Source: Planctomycetota bacterium (GTDB taxonomy: Bacteria > Planctomycetota > JAJSAM01). From it: a stretch of DNA of 64,000 nucleotides. The position numbers were made by a program, and so were the translations under genes. The stretch spans positions 1 through 64,000 of the forward strand of contig JAJSAM010000063.1 in the NCBI GenBank assembly GCA_024274785.1, written 5' to 3'. Below the pieces are notes generated by a model. That model saw only the letters and a list, made by a program, of their open reading frames with translations, was not told where the DNA came from and searched no databases. Numbering within the stretch: the first letter of the stretch is position 1; every line of letters begins with the position of its first letter. This document shows positions 17,093 to 25,329 of the stretch, piece by piece.

Positions 17093-17503
17093 CTTGCTGT
17101 CTCCTCGAGTCTTCTTGCGGTCCAAGCCCTGATCCTAACTCCGGTTTGTACTCCTTGTACGGCTTTCTTCAGATCCATGCGCCTCCCGAACTCGATCAGG
17201 AATCCGGAGGAAGGATCAGGCGAGAATCATGGGAACGCTCATCCCCTGCGGCGAGAGCCCGGCGTGATAGCCGATGAATGCCCGCGGATCCCCCCGCTTC
17301 CGCCTGGCAAGTGATGATCCCCTGGTGAAGCGCGATGCCGGCAAAGCCGCCCAGGCGGGCGCGAGTGGCCGGGGAGAGAAGCGATCCCTCCGAGGGCGCC
17401 GCGAACGTCGACAGGGCGCTGCACGAAGGTGAGTCACCTCCCGGCGCGCGAACTGTGCAAGAATGGACGCATCATCACCGGCCCCCCGGGGAGGAGATTT
17501 TTC
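17093..17503. other. Intergenic region with possible gene remnant
   Basis: This divergent intergenic region should hold promoters for both flanking genes. On the minus strand the bases 17216-17290 read AFIGYHAGLSPQGMSVP before a stop, which resembles the C-terminal end of alkaline-phosphatase-superfamily enzymes (GGLSP-E-M pattern). The preceding frame is not recognisable, so at best this is a relic. Nothing else is supportable. Confidence 0.3.
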
Positions 17504-18430
17504 GTGAGATCCCGACTGATTCCCATCGCTCTGGCAGCGGTCATCGCCGCCGCGGCCATCCTCATGACCGTTCCCGGTCGAGCCGCGGAGGACGCCGCCG
17601 CCGTCATGCAGTCCGAACTGGCACAGCTCGGCGAAACCTACCGGACCGCCTTCAAGGCCGGCGACGCCGAGGCACTCTCCTGCTGCTTCACGGAGGACGC
17701 GGAATACGTGAACGCACAGGGCGAAGTTCTGCGCGGCCGTGAAGCGATCCGCTCGCTGGCAGCCTTGCGCTTCGCCGCGGAACCGGGGGCAACACTCACC
17801 TCCGAGCGCCGTCGGTTCCGCGTCGTGAACGACGGAGTGGTCGCTATCGAAGGCGTCGCCACCCGGCATGATCAGGCCGGGGCCATCGTCTCCCGAGCCG
17901 GCTACTCGATCCTCTGCGTCTTGGGGAGAGACGGCTGGCGCATCGCCGAAATGAGGGAGACCGCGCTGTCGAGGGCCGACGCGCTCTCCCCTCTCGAGCG
18001 CCTCGAGTCGCTCTCCTGGCTCGTCGGAGACTGGCTCGAAGAGGCCGACGACGCGAGAATCAAGACAACCTGCCGCTTCGCCGACGACGGCCCCTATCTC
18101 ATCCAGACGTTCACCATGTGGGACACGAATTGCAGGAAGACCACTTCCACCCAGCGCATCGCCTGGGACCCGCTCATCGGGAAATTCCGCTCCTGGTCCT
18201 TCGACTCTCTCGGGGGCTTCGGCAATGCAATCTGGAGCGAGACCGCGGGGGGGTGGGTCATCCAGTCCCGGGCCGTCTCCAGTGATGGCGTCGTCCGCAC
18301 CGGAACCCACATCATCACCCGGAATGGGGAAGACATCTACCGGTGGGAGGCCAGGGCGCGAATCGTCGGCGACACGCTCATCGACGATCAAACCTTCATC
18401 ATTGTCCGGCAACCGCCCGAGCCCCGGTGA
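17504..18430 (+). CDS. Secreted SnoaL-like (DUF4440/NTF2-fold) protein with extra C-terminal domain
   Basis: A 308-aa exported protein. GTG 17504 has GAGGAG seven bases upstream and opens a signal peptide (residues 1-27, ending PGRAA). Residues about 35-155 look like an NTF2/SnoaL-like domain: ETYRTAFKAGDAEALS, CFTEDAEYVNAQGEVLRG, as in SgcJ/EcaC-type proteins. Residues about 170-308 (LSWLVGDWLEEADDARIKTT and WDPLIGKFRSWSFDSLGGF) form a second beta-rich domain of DUF1579 style. No catalytic residues are evident. It overlaps nothing and is followed after nine bases by another secreted protein, so the two are probably one operon. Confidence 0.8.
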   Translation: MRSRLIPIALAAVIAAAAILMTVPGRAAEDAAAVMQSELAQLGETYRTAFKAGDAEALSCCFTEDAEYVNAQGEVLRGREAIRSLAALRFAAEPGATLTSERRRFRVVNDGVVAIEGVATRHDQAGAIVSRAGYSILCVLGRDGWRIAEMRETALSRADALSPLERLESLSWLVGDWLEEADDARIKTTCRFADDGPYLIQTFTMWDTNCRKTTSTQRIAWDPLIGKFRSWSFDSLGGFGNAIWSETAGGWVIQSRAVSSDGVVRTGTHIITRNGEDIYRWEARARIVGDTLIDDQTFIIVRQPPEPR

Positions 18431-18439
18431 GGTGAGACC

Positions 18440-19732
18440 ATGAAAAAGGCAACCACAGTCAGAGTCGCGCTTCCGGCCGCTCTCATCCTTCTCCTGGCCT
18501 TCGTGGTCCCGGCGTTCCCGTTCGGATTCGGTGGCGGTGGTGGCGGTGGCGGTCGGGGCGGCGGTGGACGAGGGGGAGGCGCGGGCCGGGTCAGCGGTGG
18601 CAACATCTCCGGCGCCCGTCCTTCCGGCGCCCGTCGTTCCGCCGGTCGACCGGGACGCCCGATTCAACCCATCGCTCCTGGACGCCCTGGCCGACCGGGA
18701 CGCCCTGGCCGACCGGTCCAGCCCATCGCCCCCGCACGGCCCGGCGTTCGTCCTCCCGGCCACGGAAGCTGGTACCACGGTCGCTGGCGCTGGCGGACGC
18801 GCCTCGGTTGGCAGCAAGCCTGGCGTTCCGGCGTGTGGCTCGATCAGTCCGGCTACTACGACTATGAGAATCCCTACGACGACGCCCGGAGCGCTCCGAA
18901 GCCGGTCGAGCCGGGAACACCGGAAGCGAAGGAAGAGGCCGAGCAGCACTTCGCCGTCGCCCGGGACTCATTCAGGTCGCGCGGCTACGCGAAGGCCGCC
19001 ACGGAGATCAACAAGGCCGCCCGGCGGATGCCGGACGAACTCGAGTACAAGGAGTTCCGCGCCCTCGCCAACTTCGCTCAGCAGCGCTACAAGGTCGCCG
19101 CCGCGAGCCTGCACCCGGTCCTCTCCGCCGGCCCCGGCTGGGACTGGACGACGATGATCGGCCTTTACGGAAAGAAGTCGTCCTACGAGACACATCTCCG
19201 ACTGCTGGAGAAACACCTGAAGAAGAACCCCGGCGACGCGGCCGCCCGCTTCGTCCTCTCCTACCACTACCTGACCGCCGGACACACCGAGGCGGCCCGG
19301 AAGCAACTCGAATCCCTCTCGAAGCTCACTCCCGACGATCGAGTGACGACCTCCCTGCTCGCAATGGTCTCGGCGACACCGGAGGGGGAGGGGACGGGCA
19401 AGGGGAAGAACAGCGACGAGGTCGCGAAGGACGAGCCACTGCCCGACACGTTCCAACCGGTGGGTACCTGGACCGGAAAGCCGAAGCAGGGCGGCGAGGT
19501 CGTCTTCATCCTCACGAGCGACGAGAAGTTCACCTGGAGGTACACCGTCGATACGGCAACGAAGGAGTTCGAGGGAAACTACACCCTGGTGGACGATCGC
19601 ATCCTGCTCGAGGACCTCGACATCGGTGGCCTGGTCCTGCGCATCCACCCGGATGGAGCGAATGCCTTCGTCCTGACCGCCGAGGACCGGCCGGAGGAGG
19701 AACCGGGGGTCAGGTTCGAACGAGTGAAGTGA
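18440..19732 (+). CDS. Secreted Gly/Arg/Pro-rich protein with TPR-like helices
   Basis: A 430-aa protein with a signal peptide (residues 1-27) followed by an extreme low-complexity stretch: a run of Gly with Arg (about 29-49) and several GRPGRP units (about 68-95). Then comes a Tyr/Trp-rich linker (HGSWYHGRWRW), paired helices resembling tetratricopeptide repeats (about 165-300; AEQHFAVARDSFRSRGY, LEKHLKKNPGDAAARF) and a C-terminal beta domain (about 345-430; VGTWTGKP ... FTWRYTVDTATKEFEGNY). It probably works in the envelope as a scaffold, but no family assignment is possible. GTGAG seven bases upstream of ATG is the likely ribosome-binding site. Confidence 0.75.
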   Translation: MKKATTVRVALPAALILLLAFVVPAFPFGFGGGGGGGGRGGGGRGGGAGRVSGGNISGARPSGARRSAGRPGRPIQPIAPGRPGRPGRPGRPVQPIAPARPGVRPPGHGSWYHGRWRWRTRLGWQQAWRSGVWLDQSGYYDYENPYDDARSAPKPVEPGTPEAKEEAEQHFAVARDSFRSRGYAKAATEINKAARRMPDELEYKEFRALANFAQQRYKVAAASLHPVLSAGPGWDWTTMIGLYGKKSSYETHLRLLEKHLKKNPGDAAARFVLSYHYLTAGHTEAARKQLESLSKLTPDDRVTTSLLAMVSATPEGEGTGKGKNSDEVAKDEPLPDTFQPVGTWTGKPKQGGEVVFILTSDEKFTWRYTVDTATKEFEGNYTLVDDRILLEDLDIGGLVLRIHPDGANAFVLTAEDRPEEEPGVRFERVK

Positions 19733-19737
19733 AGACT

Positions 19738-19822
19738 GGGGTCAGGTCTGACATTTGTCAGGGTTCAGCCAGATTCGCGGGAGGAGAATGTCAGGAACCT
19801 GACAAATGTCAGACCTGACCCC
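19738..19822. repeat. Long perfect inverted repeat between converging genes
   Basis: Two perfect 25-bp arms, 19738-19762 (beginning GGGGTCAGGTCTGACA) and 19798-19822, flank a 35-bp loop. The right arm contains the stop codon and last codons of the minus-strand Fe-S flavoprotein gene. GGGGTCAGAC-type palindromes resemble REP elements tied to REP-associated tyrosine transposases; as RNA the arms would also form a strong hairpin able to act as a bidirectional transcription end. Confidence 0.85.
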
Positions 19823-21269
19823 GTTTTTCGGCCAGCGCGCCCGTCGGGCAGTTTTCGACCACACTCTTCGCCGCTTTCCCGAGCGCATCCGACAGCGGGG
19901 CATCAAACGGGACACCCACCCGCACATCGAAGCCCCGGCCGATGAACGTCAGGCCCAATTCCTCGCCCATCTCCTTCGTGATCGCCACGCAGATGCCGCA
20001 GGCGATGCACTTGCCGGGCTCGTAGATCACGAAAGGGTGGTCGTTCTTCTGAGTGAAGATGCGGCGCTTGCCCTTATACCGTTTGTGGTCGGCGTTGAAC
20101 TTCTCACCGTAGTGTTTCAGAAGACAGGTGGCGGTCGCGCGGCAATCGCAACGAAGACAGCGGGCACCCTCTTCGGCGATGGTGCCCGCGTCTCTCCCCT
20201 GGTTCGCGGTCCCCTGTTCGTAGAGCTTCAACTCCGGCTCGGTCAGTTTGCCGACGACGGTCGTAAACTCCCGCACCGGACCGGCCCACTCCCGCCCGGC
20301 GAGCCAGGCGTCGATCGCCTGAGCCGTCTCCTTGCCGGAAGCCATCGCCCGGACCGGGTCATCCATCCGGCGGACCGCATCGCCCGCGGCGAAAACGCCC
20401 TCGCCAGCGACTGATTCGCCGAGTCCTGATGTGGCAGCAAGGACCACATCATACGCTTCCCGCAACTCCCACAGGCTTGCGGCGGCGCCGGTGCGCAAAT
20501 CCACGCCGAGCCGGGCCAGTATCGCCAGCTCCGCGTCGAGCACCTCCGGCGGCAGCAGGTCCGGACTGTGAGCGCGGCGCAGCCTGCCGCCCAACAGCTC
20601 CTCCCGCTCGAACACGGTGACCGCATGGCCGAGCAACCGCAGAAAGTACGCCGCGGAGAGCCCCGCCGGTCCGCCCCCCACCACCGCGACGCCCTTCCCG
20701 CTCTCCGGGGCACCGGACGGCAGATACGGATCGGCGCTCATCCGATCGGTATCGGCCACGTGGCACTCGATGCTCCGGATCGACACCGCCCCGTCCGCAT
20801 CACGACGCCGGCAGCCCACCTCGCACTTCGCCGGACAGATGCGGCCGGTGATCCCCGGGAACGGCACCGCCTGCCGCAGGTCCGCGATCGCCCGCCCCTG
20901 GTCACCCGCCTTCACCTGCCTGGTCATCCGGGGGATGTCGAGGTTGAGCGGGCAGATCCGATGGCAGGGCGCCAGGCACTCCCCGAGGTGATCGCCGAGC
21001 AGGAGTTCGAGGGCCATCTTCCTCGCCTGAAAGATCTCCCCGGTCTCACTCTCGACCACCATTCCGTCCGCCGCCGGCGTCGCGCAGGACGGAACAAGCC
21101 GCTTCGAACCGTTCACCCGGACGATGCAGATGAGACAGGACGATGAAGGCTCGAGCCCTTCGAGCTGGCACATCGTCGGAATGTCGACCCCGAGTCGGCG
21201 CGCGGCGTCGAGGACCGTCGCGCCATCGTCGACGCCGACTTCCCGCCCGTCGATGGAGAGCGTGATCAT
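19809..21269 (-). CDS. NuoG/GltD-like Fe-S flavoprotein, last gene of redox operon
   Basis: A 486-aa protein. Residues 1-75 form a plant-type [2Fe-2S] domain (C34, C45, C48, C62). Residues about 95-175 carry the GltD-type Fe-S region (CHRICPLNLDIP, GRICPAKCEVGC). An FAD-binding GGGPAGLSAAYF follows (198-209), ending GVFAAGDAVRRMDDP. The stretch between the two FAD halves is too short to contain the NADPH-binding Rossmann domain of GltD. The C-terminus holds further Cys motifs (CLRCDCRAT, CIACGICVA, CPTGAL) for Fe-S clusters. It should be the partner of the NuoEF-like protein, passing electrons from its FMN onwards. The start ATG 21269 overlaps the upstream stop by one base (TGATG). Confidence 0.85.
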   Translation of the reverse strand: MITLSIDGREVGVDDGATVLDAARRLGVDIPTMCQLEGLEPSSSCLICIVRVNGSKRLVPSCATPAADGMVVESETGEIFQARKMALELLLGDHLGECLAPCHRICPLNLDIPRMTRQVKAGDQGRAIADLRQAVPFPGITGRICPAKCEVGCRRRDADGAVSIRSIECHVADTDRMSADPYLPSGAPESGKGVAVVGGGPAGLSAAYFLRLLGHAVTVFEREELLGGRLRRAHSPDLLPPEVLDAELAILARLGVDLRTGAAASLWELREAYDVVLAATSGLGESVAGEGVFAAGDAVRRMDDPVRAMASGKETAQAIDAWLAGREWAGPVREFTTVVGKLTEPELKLYEQGTANQGRDAGTIAEEGARCLRCDCRATATCLLKHYGEKFNADHKRYKGKRRIFTQKNDHPFVIYEPGKCIACGICVAITKEMGEELGLTFIGRGFDVRVGVPFDAPLSDALGKAAKSVVENCPTGALAEKRGQV

Positions 21270-23620
21270 CACAGCACCTCGATCGCGTCTTCGGGACACG
21301 CACCCCGGCAGACATCACACGCGGTGCAGAGATCGGTATCGATCACATGCCGTTCGTAGGGAGCGAACGGGATGGCGTCCACGGGGCAATGCTGCGAACA
21401 GATAGTGCAGCCGGTGCAGTTCCCCTTCACGTGGTACTTGATCAGCGAGAGGCACCGTCCCGCCGGGCAACGCCCCTCGAGATGCGCCTCATACTCCTCG
21501 CGGAAATAGCGCAGCGTCGTGAGCACGGGGTTCGGCGCGGTACTGCCCAGGCCGCAGACGCTGCCGTCGCGCGTCGTCTTCGCGAGCGCCTCGAGTTCGT
21601 CGAGGTCCTTCGCCCTGCCCTCCCCCGCACAGATGCGCGTCAGGATATCGAGCATCTGCCTCGTGCCGACCCGGCAGAACGTGCACTTGCCGCAGGATTC
21701 GTTCTGGGTGAACTGCAGGAAGTACCGCGCCATGTCCACCATGCAATCGTGTTCGTCGAGCACCACGAGGCCGCCGGAGCCCATCATCGCGCCGGTCTCG
21801 GTGAGCGCCTCGTAGTCGATCGGCGTATCCGCCAATGCCGCCGGGAGACAGCCGCCGGACGGCCCGCCGACCTGCACCGCCTTCCATTTTCCACCCGGAA
21901 CGCCGCCTCCGATCTCCATCACGATCTCGCGGATGGTGATCCCCATCGGCACCTCGATCAGCCCGCCCCGCAACACCTTCCCGGCAAGACTGAACACCTT
22001 CGTGCCCTTGCTTTTCGCGGTGCCGAGCGTCGCGTACTCCTTCGCCCCGTGACGGATGATAAAGGGCAGCGTGGCCAGCGTCTCGACGTTGTTGACCACG
22101 GTCGGCCGCCCCTCGAGTCCCGCCTCGACCGGGTACGGCGGACGGAGCGCCGGCATGCCGCGGCGTCCCTCGATCGAGGCGATCAGCGCCGTCTCCTCAC
22201 CGCAGACGAAAGCACCGGCGCCCTTCACGATCCGCACGTCGAAATCGAACCCGGAGCCCCAGATGTCGTCACCGAGCCAGCCCCGCTCACGTGCCGCACG
22301 AAGGGCGAAGGTGAGCCTCTCCACGGCCAGCGGATACTCCTCACGCACATAGAAAACACCCTCGCACGCCCCCACCGCGAACGCCGCAATCGAGAGCCCC
22401 TCGATCACCCGGTAGGGATACGACTCGAGGATCATGCGGTCCATGAACGCCCCGGGATCGCCCTCGTCGCCATTGGCGATCAGGACCTTGTGCTCGCCCG
22501 CGGCGGCCCGGGCCAGCGCCCACTTCCGGGCCGTGGGGAAACCGCCGCCGCCGCGACCGCGCAGCCCGGCCAGCTCGACCTCGCGAATGACCGCCTCCGG
22601 ATCACCGGCCGAGAGAACCTGCCCGAGCGCCGCAAACGCGTCCAGTGCCAGCGCCTGGTCGAGATCGAGCGGATCCTGCACGCCGTAGTGCTCGGTGGCG
22701 ATGTGCACCTGCTTGCCGAGGAACTCCGCAACCTGCGGATCGCGGACATCCGTCCGGAACACGTTCCCATCGGCGTCGACATCCCCGCCCACCAGCGGGG
22801 CCACGAGACGGGACGCCATACCCCGGACCCAACGACCAAACCCGCGCGACCGGAAGTTGTCGGCGACGATCCGACCGGCGTCGTCGGGCGTCACTTCCGC
22901 ATAGAGCCGGGGCTCGCGGCCGGGGGCCAGAACTTCAACGATCGGCGTGCGGTGGCAGGCCCCCACACAACCCACCCGGCGAACCAGGGTCGAGAGCCCC
23001 GCGGCGGCCACGGCGGTCCTGATGCCGTGCAGCAGATCGAGGCTGCCTTTCACCACGCAGCAGGAGCCGAGCCCGACGCGGATTTCCCCATCCCCGTCGG
23101 ACCCGCCGGGCAGGGGCTCACCGACGCTCGACCCGGCTTCCGCGGCCGCCCGATCGATCGCTTCCAGGAGCTCCGGCACACCCGCCGGCGAGAGATGGCC
23201 GAACGTCTTCTGCTCGGACTGCACCACCGGCGCCAGCGTGCAGCAGCCGAGACACGCCACCTTCATCACCGTATAGCGGCCCTGCGGGTCGGTGTCATCT
23301 CCCGCGGGGATGCCGAGCCGATCCTCGAGCGCGTTCTGCAGGTTCACCGCGCCCTTCACGTGGCAGGCGGTGCCGTGACAGACGCGCAGCACGTGACGGC
23401 CCATCGGCCGGTAGCGGAAGTGATCGTAGAACGTCCCCACACCGACAATATCCGCGGGGGTGATGTCGCTGATCTCGCAGACTCTTCTGAGCGCGTCCTC
23501 CGGGAGATAGCGGTAGGCCGCCTGCAACTCCTGGAGGATGGGAATCACCGCCTCCCGGCTCCGCCCGGTCTTCGCCACGACAAGATCCACGAGTTCGAGA
23601 TCGATGATCGGGGACTCCAT
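21269..23620 (-). CDS. Fused NuoE-NuoF-like NADH-oxidising subunit
   Basis: A 783-aa protein combining modules that are separate in complex I. Residues 1-160 are NuoE-like: thioredoxin-fold [2Fe-2S] ligands C81, C86, C123, C127. Residues about 178-260 form a second thioredoxin-like domain with GSCC and CVGAC. NuoF follows: NADH-binding GRGGGGFP (355-362), FMN-binding NGDEGDPGAF (383-392), and the [4Fe-4S] motif SCGKCTFC with a later Cys. The tail adds two ferredoxin-type [4Fe-4S] motifs (CTGCTICSQHCPVDAI, CTACDVCRGACPEDAI). This layout is that of HydB/HndC-type NAD(P)-linked subunits. No hydrogenase or formate dehydrogenase gene is nearby. ATG 23620 overlaps the upstream stop by one base; a GTG at 23623 is also possible. 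Confidence 0.92.
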   Translation of the reverse strand: MESPIIDLELVDLVVAKTGRSREAVIPILQELQAAYRYLPEDALRRVCEISDITPADIVGVGTFYDHFRYRPMGRHVLRVCHGTACHVKGAVNLQNALEDRLGIPAGDDTDPQGRYTVMKVACLGCCTLAPVVQSEQKTFGHLSPAGVPELLEAIDRAAAEAGSSVGEPLPGGSDGDGEIRVGLGSCCVVKGSLDLLHGIRTAVAAAGLSTLVRRVGCVGACHRTPIVEVLAPGREPRLYAEVTPDDAGRIVADNFRSRGFGRWVRGMASRLVAPLVGGDVDADGNVFRTDVRDPQVAEFLGKQVHIATEHYGVQDPLDLDQALALDAFAALGQVLSAGDPEAVIREVELAGLRGRGGGGFPTARKWALARAAAGEHKVLIANGDEGDPGAFMDRMILESYPYRVIEGLSIAAFAVGACEGVFYVREEYPLAVERLTFALRAARERGWLGDDIWGSGFDFDVRIVKGAGAFVCGEETALIASIEGRRGMPALRPPYPVEAGLEGRPTVVNNVETLATLPFIIRHGAKEYATLGTAKSKGTKVFSLAGKVLRGGLIEVPMGITIREIVMEIGGGVPGGKWKAVQVGGPSGGCLPAALADTPIDYEALTETGAMMGSGGLVVLDEHDCMVDMARYFLQFTQNESCGKCTFCRVGTRQMLDILTRICAGEGRAKDLDELEALAKTTRDGSVCGLGSTAPNPVLTTLRYFREEYEAHLEGRCPAGRCLSLIKYHVKGNCTGCTICSQHCPVDAIPFAPYERHVIDTDLCTACDVCRGACPEDAIEVL

Positions 23621-25329
23621 CACTTCACCCCGATCGCATAGAGATGCTTCTTGCCGCGCAGGTAGATCCGCCCCGGTCCGAACGCCGCACTGGCGTCCAC
23701 CTTCTCCCCGAGGGCATTCTCCCCGAGCAGCTTGAACCCATCGCCGGCCGCCACCTTCCGCGTCACCCCGTCCATGTCCGTAAGCAGCAGGACGTCACCG
23801 ACCAGCGATGGCGAGGCGTAGTAGTTCCCTTCGAGGTCTTCCTGCCAGATCGTCTCCCCGTCCGCCACCCGGATGCAGGTGAGGTACCCGTCGGTGGCGA
23901 GCAGGTAGATTCGCTCCCCATCGACCAGCGGACTCGTCACGTCCGGCGCGCCGTCCTCGTTGCTGAAGAGGACGTGCGACTCGGTGACGTTACCCTTGCC
24001 GCTGGCCAGGATGGCAAAGAGCCCCACATCCTCCTGCACGAAGTACGCCACGCCGTCGCGGTAGATCGGGGTGGGCGCCACCTCACCCTCGATGACTTCG
24101 GCGGTCCAGAGTTCGGCGCCGGTTTCGGGATCATAGGCGGCGGCGATCGGCGCGGCGGAGAGGAGCACTTGCGGCCCGCTTTCCGTGTAGACGACGACGG
24201 GAGACGCCCACGAGCTGTCCACCACCCGCGGCGTCTCCCAGACGGTCTTCCCCGTCGCCGTGTCGAGCGCCAGGAGCCGGGATTTCGGATCGTCGCGATA
24301 ACCCTGGTCGAGTTGCAGCAGGAGCTTGTCTTCGAAAAGCGAAAGCGACGACGAGTACCCGTAGGAGCTGTCCAGGGGGCCGAACGACTTCAGCCAGACC
24401 TGCCGCCCCTCGAAGTCGAACGCCGCCACCCGGGCGCTCGCGAACATCACGAAGACGTACCGGCCGTCCGTCGCCGCGGTGGGTGCGGCATACCCGGTGT
24501 CCTCCATCGGCTCATCGAACTCCTCCCGCCGGCCGGCCACGATGAGTCCCTTCTTCCACAGCATCGCGCCGGTCTTCGCGTCGATGCAGTAGACCTCCTC
24601 CTTCTTCTCGTTCGCCCCGGTCAGGAACACACGGTCGTTCCAGACGACCGGCGAGTTCGCGCCGGACAGCGGGATCGCCGTCTTCCACGCGATGTTCTCG
24701 CCAGCGGCGCCGTCCCAGGTGAGCGGAACCTCGAAATCGGGGGCGACGCCGGAGCCCTCATACCCGCGAAACGAGGCCCACTGCCGGGCCAGGACCTCGA
24801 CCGTCGGCGGACCCTGATCGACCGCTCCGGGGGATTCGAGCTCGGCCGCACCAGGCACCGGAATCTCCGCCGGAACCGCCGCAAGGAGGTACGCCATCCC
24901 GCCGAACAACAGCAGCCCGGTGATTCCGATGGCCCAGCGACTCCGCACCACCTTCCGATCCATCGCCCTGGCGGAAAACTCCATGACCAGCGGGTCGACC
25001 ACCGGGTTGATCCGCCGGTCGGAGCGCTTGATCGCCACGAGCGCAATGAGCAGCCCGATGAGCAGCAGCGTGCCGCCGAGCCGGATCGTCTCGCGCCGGC
25101 CGAAGTACTCCCGGCGCAGATCGAGGTCGAGTTTGCGAAGCCGGTCGGCGACGACCTGGTCCGCCGGACGGTCACTCAACTCGCGCTTCAGATCCTGCCA
25201 CTTCGCGCTGTCGAGGGGGTCTTCACCGGTGGGTCGCAAGTAGAGGCCGAGCATCACAATCAGCACGATGAAGGAGAACACGACGGCGATGGCGGCGATC
25301 GAACGCCACGTGGCGCGAAGACCGGTCAT
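23620..25329 (-). CDS. Membrane-anchored PQQ-like beta-propeller protein
   Basis: A 569-aa protein with three hydrophobic helices in the first 170 residues (about 10-30, 83-99, 130-150) and a C-terminal beta-propeller. The propeller is shown by repeated blades with tryptophan-docking phrases: VYCIDAKTGAMLWKKG, LLALDTATGKTVWETP, YDPETGAELWTAE and CIRVADGETIWQED. Such repeats occur in quinoprotein dehydrogenases and in BamB; the catalytic residues of a true PQQ dehydrogenase cannot be confirmed here, so cofactor binding is open. The propeller is predicted to lie outside the cytoplasmic membrane. It overlaps its upstream neighbour by four bases (ATGA) and is embedded among Fe-S genes, implying a role in the same electron pathway. 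Confidence 0.85.
   Translation of the reverse strand: MTGLRATWRSIAAIAVVFSFIVLIVMLGLYLRPTGEDPLDSAKWQDLKRELSDRPADQVVADRLRKLDLDLRREYFGRRETIRLGGTLLLIGLLIALVAIKRSDRRINPVVDPLVMEFSARAMDRKVVRSRWAIGITGLLLFGGMAYLLAAVPAEIPVPGAAELESPGAVDQGPPTVEVLARQWASFRGYEGSGVAPDFEVPLTWDGAAGENIAWKTAIPLSGANSPVVWNDRVFLTGANEKKEEVYCIDAKTGAMLWKKGLIVAGRREEFDEPMEDTGYAAPTAATDGRYVFVMFASARVAAFDFEGRQVWLKSFGPLDSSYGYSSSLSLFEDKLLLQLDQGYRDDPKSRLLALDTATGKTVWETPRVVDSSWASPVVVYTESGPQVLLSAAPIAAAYDPETGAELWTAEVIEGEVAPTPIYRDGVAYFVQEDVGLFAILASGKGNVTESHVLFSNEDGAPDVTSPLVDGERIYLLATDGYLTCIRVADGETIWQEDLEGNYYASPSLVGDVLLLTDMDGVTRKVAAGDGFKLLGENALGEKVDASAAFGPGRIYLRGKKHLYAIGVK

Noticed and set aside
19809-23620. Part of a hydrogenase or formate dehydrogenase operon
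   Set aside because: The NuoEF and NuoG-like subunits resemble diaphorase modules, but no [FeFe]/[NiFe] hydrogenase or molybdopterin subunit is present in the window.
21347-23641. 764-codon plus-strand frame
   Set aside because: Antisense to the NuoEF-like gene, which has all expected cofactor motifs.
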